A stretch of DNA of 46,923 bases from assembly GCF_009932375.1 (NCBI RefSeq), contig NZ_BLJG01000110.1, forward strand, positions 1 to 46,923. Reading direction: 5' to 3'. Shown in pieces: positions 25,091 to 33,325 of the stretch. Position 1 is the stretch's first letter; every line of letters starts with the position of its first letter. The stretch is from Pseudomonas juntendi (GTDB lineage Bacteria > Pseudomonadota > Gammaproteobacteria > Pseudomonadales > Pseudomonadaceae). The translations under genes were made by a program, and so were the position numbers. A model generated the notes under the pieces. The model saw nothing but the letters and a program-made list of their open reading frames with translations. It did not search any database and was not told the DNA's origin.

Positions 25091-25870
25091 TCAGTGCCCG
25101 CGATACGTTGGCTTGCGCTTTTCCAGGAAGGCAGTCATGCCTTCTTTCTGGTCTTCGCTGTCGAACAGTTGCACGAAGGCGCTTCTTTCAAGCTTCAACA
25201 TGCTATGCAGGGGGGCGTCCTCACCGGTGGCCAGCAGTGCCTTGATCGCCCGCACGGCCAAGGGCGGCTGAGCGGCGATACGCGCGGCGATGGCACATGC
25301 GCGCTGCAGTGCAGCGCCTTGGTCACACACTTCGGAAAGCATGCCGGCATTGAAAGCCTGTTCAGCGCTGAGGGGTTCACCTGTGAGGGTGAGCAACGCC
25401 GTGCGGTACTTGCCGATGGTGCGCAGCAGGCGCTGGGTGCCGCCTGCCCCTGGCATGATGCCAACGTTGATTTCCGGTTGGCCGAGGCGCGCCGTGCGCG
25501 AGGCAATGATGATGTCGCAGGCCAGGGCCAACTCGCAGCCGCCACCCAGGGCGTAGCCCTCGATCGCGGCGATCACCGGCTTTTCGCAGCGGTCGACGAC
25601 TTCGAACAGGCGTCCGGTTTGCAGGGCCGTGTGTTGAGTAGGGGTCATGTCGCGCATCTCGGCGATATCCGTGCCAGCGACGAAATAGCCACCTGCACCG
25701 GTGATCACCAAGGCATGCACGCGCGGGTCGCCTGCCAGTGCCTCTACGGCCTCGGCCAGCAGCTGTTTGATTTCCAGGTTCAGGGCGTTGCGCCGCTCTG
25801 GCCGGTCGAGGGTGATGATGGCGTAGCCATCTGTGTGAATCTGCTGGTGAACGGGGTTTGTCGAAGGCAT
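25091..25870 (-). CDS. Enoyl-CoA hydratase, PaaF-like crotonase
   Basis: 259-residue crotonase expected to hydrate a 2,3-enoyl-CoA. Both catalytic glutamates are present, in G-G-G-C-E-L-A-L and Q-P-E-I-N-V-G-I-M-P-G; the oxyanion-hole segments A-G-T-D-I-A-E-M and A-L-G-G-G are also normal. The overall sequence is close to PaaF-type 2,3-dehydroadipyl-CoA hydratases. It lies 10 bases downstream of the 3-hydroxyacyl-CoA dehydrogenase on the same strand, so hydration and oxidation steps are encoded together. Confidence 0.87.
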   Translation of the reverse strand: MPSTNPVHQQIHTDGYAIITLDRPERRNALNLEIKQLLAEAVEALAGDPRVHALVITGAGGYFVAGTDIAEMRDMTPTQHTALQTGRLFEVVDRCEKPVIAAIEGYALGGGCELALACDIIIASRTARLGQPEINVGIMPGAGGTQRLLRTIGKYRTALLTLTGEPLSAEQAFNAGMLSEVCDQGAALQRACAIAARIAAQPPLAVRAIKALLATGEDAPLHSMLKLERSAFVQLFDSEDQKEGMTAFLEKRKPTYRGH

Positions 25871-25879
25871 GTTCGGGCT

Positions 25880-27406
25880 CTATTCAGCGTGGTTCCAGGG
25901 CGTGTTGGTCAGTGCCTTGCGGCGCAGCAGCGCATTGGCGCGGTAGCGGCCATCGGGGCAGGCGCGGGCCAGGTTGTCCAGCACGGTGACCACGTTGTGG
26001 TTGCCGAAGGCGTCGGCCCAGGCCAGCGGGCCCACCGGGTAGTTGACCCCCTTGAGCATGGCAAGGTCGACCGCCTGCGCGGTGGCGATGCCTTGGCTGA
26101 CGGCCTGCGCCGCTTCGTTGGCAAGCATGCACAGCGTGCGTGTCACGAGCATGCCCGCCACGTCGTCGATGATGACCACCTGCTTGCCCAGCGCCTGGAA
26201 AAAGCCAACCACGCTATCCAGGGAGGCGCGCCTGCAGGTGTCGGCGCCGCTGAGCACGACCAGGGAGGCTGCTTCAAGGTGGGTGGAGGCGTCGAACAGC
26301 ACGACCTGGTCTAGTTCCTGGGCGGTCGCCAGCGCGAGGGCAGTCAGCCCGAGGCAAGGGCGTAGCTGCACGCCGTCGACCATCAGGTAGCCGTCGCCGT
26401 TGTGCCTTTCGATAGGGCAGCCACGTTCCTCGGCCAAGTGCCGAACGGTTTGCGCCCCAGGAAAATCGCCAAATTGCTGGACCAGCGTCGGTTGCGGGCA
26501 AGCGGCTTCATAGGTGATGCCATCGGGCGTCGAGCCCGGGTCGTAGCGGTAGAAGCCGCGGCCGGTCTTGCGGCCCAGCCACCCTGCGTCCACCAGTGCT
26601 TTCTGGGTGAGCGAAGGGCGGTAGCGAGGGTCCTGGAAGAAGGCGTCGTAAATGCTTCGCGTCACCGCAAAATTGGTGTCGTGGCCGATCAGGTCCATCA
26701 GCTCCAGCGGCCCCATGCGAAACCCGCCTGCATCGCGCAACGCGGCATCGATCACTGCAGCAGGCGCCACTTGGTCTTCCAGGCCCAGCAGGGCTTCGGC
26801 GTAGAACGGGCGGGCCACGCGGTTGACGATGAAGCCTGGCGTTGACTTGCACTCGACTGGGCATTTGCCCCACTGGGCGGCCAGTTCGCTGACCTGGGCT
26901 ACCACGGTTGCGCAGGTGGCTTCGCCTTTGACCACCTCGACCAGCGGCAGCACCGTTGCCGGGTTGAAGAAATGCATGCCGACCATGCGCTGCGGCCTTT
27001 GCAGGGTTGCCGCGATCGCCGTGATCGAAATGGAGGAGGTGTTGCTGGCGAGGATGGTGTGCTCGCCGACCACTGCTTCGAGTGCGCTGAACAGTTGTTG
27101 CTTGATTTCCAGGTTTTCGATGATGGCTTCCACCACCAGTGCGCACGCCGAGAGTTCGCTCAACTCGGCTGCCAGGGTCAGCCGGGCCAGGCATTCGTCC
27201 CGTTGCCGGGCAGTCAGGTGCCCGCGCTTGACCCATCGATCCAGCGAGGCGGTGACGCTTTCGGCGCCCTGGGTCAGCGCTTGCTGGCGCGTGTCGTGCA
27301 GGTACACGGCATGCCCGGCTCGCAAGGCCACGGCGACGATGCCCGCACCCATCGTGCCTGCCCCTATGATGCCAATGCTGGCTGTTTTGCTCAGTGCGGT
27401 GCTCAT
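25880..27406 (-). CDS. 3-Hydroxyacyl-CoA dehydrogenase, PaaH-like
   Basis: 508-residue NAD-dependent dehydrogenase with the duplicated C-terminal domain typical of PaaH (3-hydroxyadipyl-CoA dehydrogenase, about 505 residues). Seen: Rossmann G-I-I-G-A-G-T-M-G-A-G-I (residues 12-23), E-A-I-I-E-N-L-E-I-K, S-N-T-S-S-I-S-I-T, the catalytic His in G-M-H-F-F-N-P-A, N-R-V-A-R-P-F-Y-A-E-A, D-L-I-G-H-D, and a second copy of the helical domain after residue 410 (M-L-V-T-R-T-L-C-M-L-A-N-E-A). The ATG at 27406 is favoured over the frame's earlier start at 27472, which overlaps the operator. It heads an operon divergent from gntR. Confidence 0.9.
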   Translation of the reverse strand: MSTALSKTASIGIIGAGTMGAGIVAVALRAGHAVYLHDTRQQALTQGAESVTASLDRWVKRGHLTARQRDECLARLTLAAELSELSACALVVEAIIENLEIKQQLFSALEAVVGEHTILASNTSSISITAIAATLQRPQRMVGMHFFNPATVLPLVEVVKGEATCATVVAQVSELAAQWGKCPVECKSTPGFIVNRVARPFYAEALLGLEDQVAPAAVIDAALRDAGGFRMGPLELMDLIGHDTNFAVTRSIYDAFFQDPRYRPSLTQKALVDAGWLGRKTGRGFYRYDPGSTPDGITYEAACPQPTLVQQFGDFPGAQTVRHLAEERGCPIERHNGDGYLMVDGVQLRPCLGLTALALATAQELDQVVLFDASTHLEAASLVVLSGADTCRRASLDSVVGFFQALGKQVVIIDDVAGMLVTRTLCMLANEAAQAVSQGIATAQAVDLAMLKGVNYPVGPLAWADAFGNHNVVTVLDNLARACPDGRYRANALLRRKALTNTPWNHAE

Positions 27407-27459
27407 GCCTGATACCCGTGTGACAGTGCGAATGATGCCAACACTGTACGTACACGAGG

Positions 27460-27485
27460 CCTTAAAGGTCAATAGGATGACCTAT
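27460..27485. promoter_or_regulatory. GntR-type operator upstream of gntR and PaaH-like operon
   Basis: AGGTCA (27466-27471) and TGACCT (27478-27483) form an inverted repeat with a 6-base centre, inside CCTTAAAGGTCAATAGG followed by ATGACCTAT. The AAAGGTCAATAGG and ATGACCTAT blocks recur at the divergent oprD/MFS promoter at 35611-35654. Position between gntR and the divergent operon fits control of both by the GntR protein. Confidence 0.65.
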
Positions 27486-27504
27486 AGAATTAACTGCCAA
27501 TGGA

Positions 27505-27519
27505 CCTTAAAGGCTAATA
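27505..27519. repeat. Second copy of CCTTAAAGG operator element
   Basis: CCTTAAAGGCTAATA repeats CCTTAAAGGTCAATA (27460-27474) with two differences, 45 bases further on. It may be an accessory binding site in the same promoter. Confidence 0.45.
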
Positions 27520-27597
27520 ATGCAAACCTATGGTTTATGCGATACTGCCGCCGCGCGATCAAGGCATGCCCCACGGGCTCACAAACGAGAAGAATTG

Positions 27598-28356
27598 ATG
27601 AAAGACCTAGATGCATTGGCCAGCAAGTCAGGCATTGATTTCAGCCGCAGTGGCGTAGCCCGCTACATCCAGCTGGCCACATTGTTCCGCCGCAGGATCG
27701 AGCAAGGCCTGTGGCCGGTAGGTGGGCAGATACCCACGGTGGATGACCTTGCCGCGGAGTGCAGCGTGGCTCGCGCAACGGTGCGTCAAGCGCTGGACAT
27801 CCTCGAAGAGGACAAGCTGATACGGCGCTTCCGTGCCAAGGGCACTTTCGTCATCCAGCAGCCACAAGAGCAGATGTGGTGTGAAGTGCCCACCGACTGG
27901 TCGGGCCTGTTGCTGTCACCGGAAGGGGTCACGACAGAGGTGCTGTCTTTCGACGTCAAGGCCCAGCCTGTCAATGTGCAGCACAAGATCGGTGAAATGG
28001 CACAGGAGTACCGGTGCTGGCGGCGCCGCCACCTGCGCGAAGGCAAACCGTATTACATCGGCAACGCATTCATCGATGCGCGGCTGGTGCGCAAGATTCC
28101 GGCGAAACTGCTTGAAACCCACACGACCTTGCGAATTCTCAAGGACCTGCCCGGCCTGACGCTGAAGGAAGTGCACCAGACCATCACCATTGGCACGGCA
28201 GACCTGGCGACTGCAGAGGCGCTGGAGATCCCGCTCAATGCCCCGGTTGCCTATTGTTACCGGTCTGCCATCGATGACCAGGGGCGGTTGGTGTTCGTCG
28301 GGGATGGGGTATACCGAGGTGACGTGGTCAGGCTCGACGTCAAGGTCAGCGTATGA
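27598..28356 (+). CDS. GntR-family regulator, HutC/UTRA type
   Basis: 252-residue transcription regulator. The winged HTH spans about residues 18-80 (R-R-I-E-Q-G-L-W-P-V-G-G-Q-I-P-T-V-D-D-L-A, then V-A-R-A-T-V-R-Q-A-L-D-I-L and G-T-F-V). The UTRA ligand-binding domain follows from about 95 to 245 (C-W-R-R-R-H-L-R-E-G-K-P-Y-Y-I-G). The ATG at 27598 has GAGAAG ahead; the frame also opens at 27520 inside the operator region. Its stop overlaps the first GST gene by four bases. The matching inverted repeats at its own promoter and at 35611-35654 make it the likely repressor of the whole 24-40 kb module. Confidence 0.9.
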   Translation: MKDLDALASKSGIDFSRSGVARYIQLATLFRRRIEQGLWPVGGQIPTVDDLAAECSVARATVRQALDILEEDKLIRRFRAKGTFVIQQPQEQMWCEVPTDWSGLLLSPEGVTTEVLSFDVKAQPVNVQHKIGEMAQEYRCWRRRHLREGKPYYIGNAFIDARLVRKIPAKLLETHTTLRILKDLPGLTLKEVHQTITIGTADLATAEALEIPLNAPVAYCYRSAIDDQGRLVFVGDGVYRGDVVRLDVKVSV

Positions 28357-28979
28357 CTGGCCGGATGACGCTGCATTGGTCGCCACTGTCGCCGTTCGTG
28401 CGCAAGGTCATGTGCGTGATCCATGAACACCGGCTGGGAGGCCAGGTGCGCTGTGTGCGCACCAAGGTCTCCCGGCACGTGCCCAATGCTGCGCTGCTGG
28501 CGATCAACCCGTTGATGCGCATTCCAACACTGGAGCTGGGTAACGGCTCGGTGTTGTTCGATTCTGTGGTGATCTGTGAATACCTCGATACCCTCGGGCA
28601 CGGCCCGGGGCTGTACCCGCAGCAGGCCGACAGGCGTTGGCAAGCCTTGCGCTGGCAGGCGTTGGGCGATGGCTTGTGTGACACGCTGATTGCATGGCGA
28701 CATGAACGTGAGCGGCCCGAGGCCCAACAGCAGCAGGACTTCCTGCACGCCAGCGCACTCAAGCTCTCATCGACCCTGCAATTGCTGGAGCATGAGGTGG
28801 CGCAACTGGATACGGTTGCCTACGGAATTGGCCATATCGCGATCGGCTGCGCCCTGGGCTACCTGGCGGTTCGCTTCGCCGACGTGCCGTGGCATGCCAG
28901 CCACCCCCAGCTTGCCCAATGGCAGCAGCGCTTCGAGGCGCGCGAATCCAGCCGGTTGAGCGCGCCTGCGCACGCCTGA
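28353..28979 (+). CDS. Glutathione S-transferase-like protein 1
   Basis: 208-residue protein with a thioredoxin-like N-terminal domain (L-H-W-S-P-L-S-P-F-V-R-K-V-M, residues 6-19; a Ser is the likely catalytic residue), the cis-Pro motif R-I-P-T-L-E-L, and the glutathione gamma-Glu site D-S-V-V-I-C-E-Y-L-D. An all-helical C-terminal domain ends with G-H-I-A-I-G-C-A-L-G-Y-L, matching the conserved GST core. It starts inside the gntR stop and is paralogous to the next gene. In catabolic operons such proteins act as glutathione-dependent isomerases or ether/lactone-opening enzymes; which applies here is unknown. Confidence 0.8.
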   Translation: MTGRMTLHWSPLSPFVRKVMCVIHEHRLGGQVRCVRTKVSRHVPNAALLAINPLMRIPTLELGNGSVLFDSVVICEYLDTLGHGPGLYPQQADRRWQALRWQALGDGLCDTLIAWRHERERPEAQQQQDFLHASALKLSSTLQLLEHEVAQLDTVAYGIGHIAIGCALGYLAVRFADVPWHASHPQLAQWQQRFEARESSRLSAPAHA

Positions 28980-29033
28980 GAAAAAATCATTGCACGGGGG
29001 ATGGCAAGCGCTTTTCAGATAGGTCTATACTGA

Positions 29034-29074
29034 AAAGGTCATAAAGTTAGCACATAGGATCAAAAGTGACCTTT
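29034..29074. promoter_or_regulatory. Candidate GntR site before second GST gene
   Basis: AAAGGTCA (29034-29041) and TGACCTTT (29067-29074) are perfect 8-bp inverted arms 25 bases apart, and ATAGGTCTATAC at 29019-29030 adds another AGGTC copy. The half-sites match the AGGTCA core of the gntR promoter site. The wide spacing makes this weaker evidence than the other two sites. Confidence 0.5.
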
Positions 29075-29746
29075 GTCTCTACTCCCCACCCGGCAAGCCA
29101 AGCGATGACCCTGCACTGGTCGCCGCGCTCACCGTTCGTACGCAAGGTGATGATCGTACTGCACGAAACGGGTCTGCTCGACCGCGTCACCTGCGTGCGC
29201 AATGTCGTGGGCATGAACCAGCTCAATGAGCAGGTCATGCTCGACAACCCCTTGAACAAGATCCCGACGCTGGTGCTGGCCGATGGCCGCAAGCTCTACG
29301 ACTCGCGTGTCATCTGTGACTTCCTCGATGGCCTGCACAATGGCACCAGGCTGGTCCCGGCCGACCGTGCCCGTTACCTGCAAGCCATGACCTGGCAAGC
29401 GCTGGGCGACGGATTCATCGATGTGCTGTTGCTGTGGCGCAACTGGTACATCGACCGTGGCTTGCCCCACGACTGTGCCGACGACCCCTTTCTCAATGCC
29501 TTCAACGCAAAATGCCAAGCCGTGCTCGCCGCCCTGGAAGCCCAGGCTGCCGAGCTTGAAGCCGCACCCTTCGGGCTAGGCCATATCGCCATCGGTTGTG
29601 CGCTTGGCCAGCTGGATTTTCGCTGGTCATTCATTGCCTGGCGCCCTGGCCACCCGGCCCTGGCGCACTGGTATCAGCAGTTCCGGTCGCGCCCCGCGGT
29701 GGCCGCGACCGCAATTCGTGATGACAACGCGCCGAGCGCCACCTAA
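29066..29746 (+). CDS. Glutathione S-transferase-like protein 2
   Basis: 226-residue paralogue of the preceding GST-like protein: L-H-W-S-P-R-S-P-F-V-R-K-V-M, K-I-P-T-L-V-L, D-S-R-V-I-C-D-F-L-D and G-H-I-A-I-G-C-A-L-G-Q-L are nearly the same in both. The GTG at 29066 is taken because AGGA lies seven bases ahead; the ATG at 29105 would give 213 residues and align exactly with protein 1 but has no good ribosome site. If the GTG is right, the right arm of the upstream operator lies in the first codons. It is 16 bases upstream of the CoA-transferase gene and likely in its operon. Confidence 0.8.
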   Translation: MTFVSTPHPASQAMTLHWSPRSPFVRKVMIVLHETGLLDRVTCVRNVVGMNQLNEQVMLDNPLNKIPTLVLADGRKLYDSRVICDFLDGLHNGTRLVPADRARYLQAMTWQALGDGFIDVLLLWRNWYIDRGLPHDCADDPFLNAFNAKCQAVLAALEAQAAELEAAPFGLGHIAIGCALGQLDFRWSFIAWRPGHPALAHWYQQFRSRPAVAATAIRDDNAPSAT

Positions 29747-29762
29747 CTCTGGAGTCCATAAC

Positions 29763-30974
29763 ATGGCAGGCCCACTTTCACATATCCGCGTTCTCGATCT
29801 GAGCCGGATCATGGCAGGCCCCTGGTCGGGACAGGTTCTGGCTGACCTCGGTGCTGACGTAATCAAAGTCGAGCGCCCCGAGGTCGGGGATGACACCCGT
29901 ACCTGGGGGCCTCCCTTCCTCAAAGACCAAGCAGGCAACGCGACGAAAGAAGCCGGCTACTACCTGTCGGTCAACCGCGGCAAACGCTCGGTCACCGTCG
30001 ACCTGGCGGACCCGGCCGGGCAGCAGGTGGTCAGGGAGCTGGCGGCCGCGTCGGATATAGTCCTGGAGAACTTCAAGGTCGGTACCTTGAGCCGCTACGG
30101 GCTGGGTTACGACGATCTCAAGGCGGTAAAGCCGGATATCATCTACTGCTCCATTACCGGGTTCGGGCAAACCGGACCCAAGCGTGACAACGCCGCCTAC
30201 GATTTCATGATCCAGGCCATGGGCGGCTTGATGAGCGTGACCGGGGAGCGGGACGACCTGCCGGGCGGTGGGCCACAGAAGGTCGGTATCCCGATCGTCG
30301 ACATCATGACCGGCATGTATGCCACCGTGGCGGTGCTGGCTGCACTGGCGCACCGCGAGCGCACCGGTGAGGGCGAGTACATCGACCTGGCCATGCTGGA
30401 TGTGCAGACGGCGGTGCTGGCGAACCAGGCCATGAACCACCTGGTATCGGGCAAGATCCCGCAGCGCGCTGGCAATCGCCACCCGAACATCCAGCCACAA
30501 GACGTTTTCAAGTGCGCCGATGGCCACATCGTGCTGGCGGTAGGCAACGACGGTCAGTTCCGGCGTTTCTGCGAAGTGATTGCAGCGCCAGCACTGGCCG
30601 ACGATCCCCTGTATGCCACCAACCAGGCCCGGGTCGACAACCTGCCGTCCTTGCTGCGCCTTATCGCCGAGCGGCTTGCCGAGCGCCCGCTGCAGGAATG
30701 GCTGAGCGCGCTGGAAGCAGCCAAGGTGCCGTGCGGGCCGATCAACACGGTGCCCATGGTGTTCGCCGACGAGCAGGTGCAGGCCCGAGAAATGCTGCGC
30801 CAGCTGCCCCACCCACTGGCCGGCGTGGTACCGCAAGTGGTAAGCCCTATTCGCCTGCGCAATGCCAGCCTGGATTTCAACCGTGCACCGCCGCTGTTGG
30901 GCCAGCACACGGCTGAGGTGTTGCGTGAGCTTGGCATCACGATCCCTGTTCCATCCGCCGCCTCGCAGGAGTGA
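29763..30974 (+). CDS. CaiB/BaiF-type (class III) CoA-transferase
   Basis: 403-residue family III CoA-transferase, moving CoA from an acyl-CoA donor such as succinyl-CoA to a carboxylic acid. Seen: the N-terminal V-L-D-L-S-R-I-M-A-G-P-W-S-G-Q motif, A-D-V-I-K-V-E-R-P-E-V-G-D-D-T-R, N-R-G-K-R-S-V-T-V-D-L, I-T-G-F-G-Q-T-G-P, and the catalytic Asp in I-D-L-A-M-L-D-V-Q. The ATG at 29763 follows GGAG at normal distance. It is the only acid-activating enzyme in the module, so it probably feeds the CoA-thioester steps (hydratase, dehydrogenase, thiolase). Confidence 0.92.
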   Translation: MAGPLSHIRVLDLSRIMAGPWSGQVLADLGADVIKVERPEVGDDTRTWGPPFLKDQAGNATKEAGYYLSVNRGKRSVTVDLADPAGQQVVRELAAASDIVLENFKVGTLSRYGLGYDDLKAVKPDIIYCSITGFGQTGPKRDNAAYDFMIQAMGGLMSVTGERDDLPGGGPQKVGIPIVDIMTGMYATVAVLAALAHRERTGEGEYIDLAMLDVQTAVLANQAMNHLVSGKIPQRAGNRHPNIQPQDVFKCADGHIVLAVGNDGQFRRFCEVIAAPALADDPLYATNQARVDNLPSLLRLIAERLAERPLQEWLSALEAAKVPCGPINTVPMVFADEQVQAREMLRQLPHPLAGVVPQVVSPIRLRNASLDFNRAPPLLGQHTAEVLRELGITIPVPSAASQE

Positions 30975-30977
30975 GTC

Positions 30978-31619
30978 ATGGCCAGAATTCCGCTGTTTGA
31001 TGCCCGCACCATGTCCGAGGCGCAGGCTGAAGTGTATGAAGCCGTTGTCCGTGGCCCCCGCGGGCGCCTTGTGGGCCCTTTGCGGGCCGCCATGCATAAC
31101 CCGGTGCTGGCTGACCGCTGGCAGCGCCTGGGCGAAGTACTGCGGTACGACACGGTGTTGCCCAAACGCTTGAGTGAACTGGCGATCCTGGTCACTGCGC
31201 GGCGCTGGAATGGCCAGCTGGAATGGCATATTCACGCCGACGACGCAGCCAAGGCCGGGTTGCAGAGCACGATCATCGACGCCATTGCAGCAGGGGAGGC
31301 ACCGGTGTTCGACGACTCGGAGGCCTGGGACATTTATACCTTCGCCCGGCAGATGCAACTGCATGGCGACGTTCAGGAAGACGTGTACGAGCGCATTCAT
31401 GCGCGCTGGGGCACGGTGGGCGTGGTCGAATTGTCTTCGGTGATCGGCTACTACACGCTGGTTGCCATGACCCTGAACGTGCACCGTATTCCGCTGCCCG
31501 ATGAGGTCAAGGCGCCCCTGCAAGTGGCAACCGATGCCCAGTGCGGCTTACCGCGTTTGACAGAGCCGGCGCCGGCGGTATTCCAGGCTGGCGCACACCC
31601 TGCGATGGGGGAGCGTTGA
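30978..31619 (+). CDS. Carboxymuconolactone decarboxylase-family protein
   Basis: 213-residue CMD-family helical protein. The core reads L-P-K-R-L-S-E-L-A-I-L-V-T-A-R-R-W and E-W-H-I-H-A-D-D-A-A-K-A-G, with the Glu and His of the CMD site but without the Cys pair of AhpD, so a peroxidase role is unlikely. Classical PcaC enzymes are about 130 residues; this longer type with an N-terminal arm and a C-terminal extension is common in uncharacterised catabolic operons. Its start is 4 bases after the CoA-transferase stop and its own stop overlaps the hydrolase start (TGATG). Decarboxylation of a lactone or an isomerase role is possible. Confidence 0.82.
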   Translation: MARIPLFDARTMSEAQAEVYEAVVRGPRGRLVGPLRAAMHNPVLADRWQRLGEVLRYDTVLPKRLSELAILVTARRWNGQLEWHIHADDAAKAGLQSTIIDAIAAGEAPVFDDSEAWDIYTFARQMQLHGDVQEDVYERIHARWGTVGVVELSSVIGYYTLVAMTLNVHRIPLPDEVKAPLQVATDAQCGLPRLTEPAPAVFQAGAHPAMGER

Positions 31620-32506
31620 TGGACACCATTGAACCGCGCATGCCGGCGCACACCGCTCGAAGCGTGCCGGCGGGTGCCTGTGACGTGCACTGCCACGTCT
31701 TCGGCCCGCTCGATACCTTTGCCACCGGCCCGGCCACGTATGCGATTCCATTGGCGGCGCCCTCGGTCTATCGCCAGATGCTGGACAGCGTCGGCCTGGA
31801 CCGGGGCGTGCTGGTGCAGCCGGCACCTTATGGCACCGATACCCGCGCCCTGGTCAATGCCCTGGGTGAGCTGGCCGGCCGGGCACGGGGCGTCGCCGTT
31901 GCCGATGCGAGCATCAGCGACGCCAGCCTCGACACCTTGCATCAGGCGGGGGTACGCGGGTTGCGCTTTATCGAGATGCTCGACCCCAGCAGCGGCAAGC
32001 GTTACGCCGGCAGCATAGGCGTCGATACCCTGTGCCAATTGGCGCCACGCATGCGCGAACGGGGCTGGCACGCGCACATCTGGGCCAAGGCCCAGGACTG
32101 CCCGCGTGTCTTCGAGACGGTCAGGCATCTCGACATGCCGATCGTGTTCGACCACATGGGGCAATTCGATGTGGCGGCCGGCGTGGAAGGCGCGGCATTC
32201 CAGCAGTTTCTGGCCCTGCTCGACAGCGGCCAGGTGTGGGCAAAGCTGTCGCTTTGCCGGGTGTCCCGGCAGGCACCTGCATACGCCGAGCTGCAGCCAT
32301 TCCACCAGGCCCTGGTGAACAAGCGGCCAGACAGGCTGCTGTGGGGGTCTGACTGGCCCTTTGTGCGTATGGCCGAACAATCACCGGACGTCGGCCAGTT
32401 GCTGGACGTGTTCATGAACTGGGTAGGGGACGAAGCGATCATTCGTCAGATCCTGGTGGACAACCCTGCCCATCTTTTCGGTTTCGACAGTAAGGAAAGC
32501 GCGTGA
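31619..32506 (+). CDS. Amidohydrolase-2 family TIM-barrel hydrolase (LigI-like)
   Basis: 295-residue hydrolase of the family that includes 2-pyrone-4,6-dicarboxylate lactonase (LigI) and muconolactone-type hydrolases. Seen: the metal-site C-D-V-H-C-H-V-F-G-P (residues 21-30), F-I-E-M-L after strand 3, H-I-W-A-K in mid-barrel, F-D-H-M-G-Q-F, and the catalytic Asp in L-L-W-G-S-D-W-P-F. It overlaps both neighbours by TGATG junctions, so it is translated with the CMD protein and the crotonase. A lactone or pyrone intermediate in the pathway is therefore likely, but the compound is not identifiable from sequence. Confidence 0.85.
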   Translation: MDTIEPRMPAHTARSVPAGACDVHCHVFGPLDTFATGPATYAIPLAAPSVYRQMLDSVGLDRGVLVQPAPYGTDTRALVNALGELAGRARGVAVADASISDASLDTLHQAGVRGLRFIEMLDPSSGKRYAGSIGVDTLCQLAPRMRERGWHAHIWAKAQDCPRVFETVRHLDMPIVFDHMGQFDVAAGVEGAAFQQFLALLDSGQVWAKLSLCRVSRQAPAYAELQPFHQALVNKRPDRLLWGSDWPFVRMAEQSPDVGQLLDVFMNWVGDEAIIRQILVDNPAHLFGFDSKESA

Positions 32507-33270
32507 TGCAAGATTTGAAGCTTGAGATCAACGAGGGCGTGGCGGTCGTCACGCTGGACCGTGCACCGGTTAACGCAATCACCTTGGCCCACTACCAGGC
32601 TATCGGCGAACTGTTCACCCGGCTGGGGAGCGACCCGGCGGTCAACTGCGTGATTTTCACCGCTGCCGGTGATCGGGCCTTCTGTGCTGGCCTGGATCTG
32701 CACGAGTTCCTTGCCGCGACCGTCGATGAAGACCCCGCGCGTGCGGCAGTCGTGCGGCAATGTTTCGCGGCGGTACGCCAGTGCGCCGTGCCGGTGATCG
32801 CAGCGGTAAACGGCCCTGCGTTGGGCGCCGGAACGGTGCTGGCGGCAGTCTGCGATATTCGCCTCGCCAGCGAACGGGCAAAGTTCAGCATGCCGGAGAT
32901 CAACGTCGGCCGCTGTGGCGGCGGCGCGCACCTTGGGCGTTTGATCGGGCAGGGCAACCTGCGCAAGATGTTCTTCACCGGGCTGCCGATCGACGCCGCA
33001 GAGGCACTGCGCATTGGCCTGGTCGAGGAGGTTCTGGCGCCTGAGGCCCTGATGTCGCGGGCCCAGGAGCTGGCCCGGCTGATCGCGAGCAAGAGCCCGC
33101 TGGGCTTGCGCATGGGCAAGGCGTCGCTGAACGAGATCGAGTTCATGCAGGTAGAAGACGGCTATCAGGTCGAGCAGGGCTACAGCACCCGGCTGATGGC
33201 GACCGAGGACGCCCGTGAAGCGACCCGGGCGGTGGTGGAGAAGCGCGCACCGGTGTTCGTCGGGCGCTGA
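32506..33270 (+). CDS. Enoyl-CoA hydratase/isomerase family protein
   Basis: 254-residue crotonase. The oxyanion-hole segments F-C-A-G-L-D-L and P-A-L-G-A-G-T are present. The second acidic site is kept in M-P-E-I-N-V-G-R-C-G-G, but the first catalytic Glu of true hydratases is replaced in G-A-G-T-V-L-A-A. One-Glu crotonases are often isomerases, C-C hydrolases or thioesterases rather than hydratases. The ATG at 32506 overlaps the hydrolase stop; a GTG at 32503 is equivalent. It is the last gene before a strong terminator. Confidence 0.85.
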   Translation: MQDLKLEINEGVAVVTLDRAPVNAITLAHYQAIGELFTRLGSDPAVNCVIFTAAGDRAFCAGLDLHEFLAATVDEDPARAAVVRQCFAAVRQCAVPVIAAVNGPALGAGTVLAAVCDIRLASERAKFSMPEINVGRCGGGAHLGRLIGQGNLRKMFFTGLPIDAAEALRIGLVEEVLAPEALMSRAQELARLIASKSPLGLRMGKASLNEIEFMQVEDGYQVEQGYSTRLMATEDAREATRAVVEKRAPVFVGR

Positions 33271-33289
33271 TCAGGCGGGGTGGCGCAAA

Positions 33290-33317
33290 GGGAGATCAGT
33301 GATGATCTCCCTTTTTT
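33290..33317 (+). terminator. Rho-independent terminator after crotonase gene
   Basis: GGGAGATCA and TGATCTCCC form a 9-bp stem with a GTGA loop, preceded by AAA and followed by TTTTTT, so it works in both directions. It ends the plus-strand operon and the convergent minus-strand hydrolase gene. Confidence 0.92.
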
Positions 33318-33325
33318 CGTCACGC

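Noticed and set aside
24503..26314. 603-codon open frame on the plus strand opposite the hydratase and 3-hydroxyacyl-CoA dehydrogenase genes
   Set aside because: It is a mirror frame of two strongly supported minus-strand genes in high-GC DNA and shows no family motif of its own.
29778..31523. 581-codon open frame on the minus strand opposite the CoA-transferase and CMD genes
   Set aside because: Antisense shadow: both plus-strand genes have clear motifs and ribosome sites, while this frame is low-complexity and His/Arg/Gln rich.
30978..31619. CMD-family protein as an AhpD-type peroxidase
   Set aside because: The C-x-x-C pair of AhpD is absent, and only the Glu/His features of the decarboxylase branch are present.
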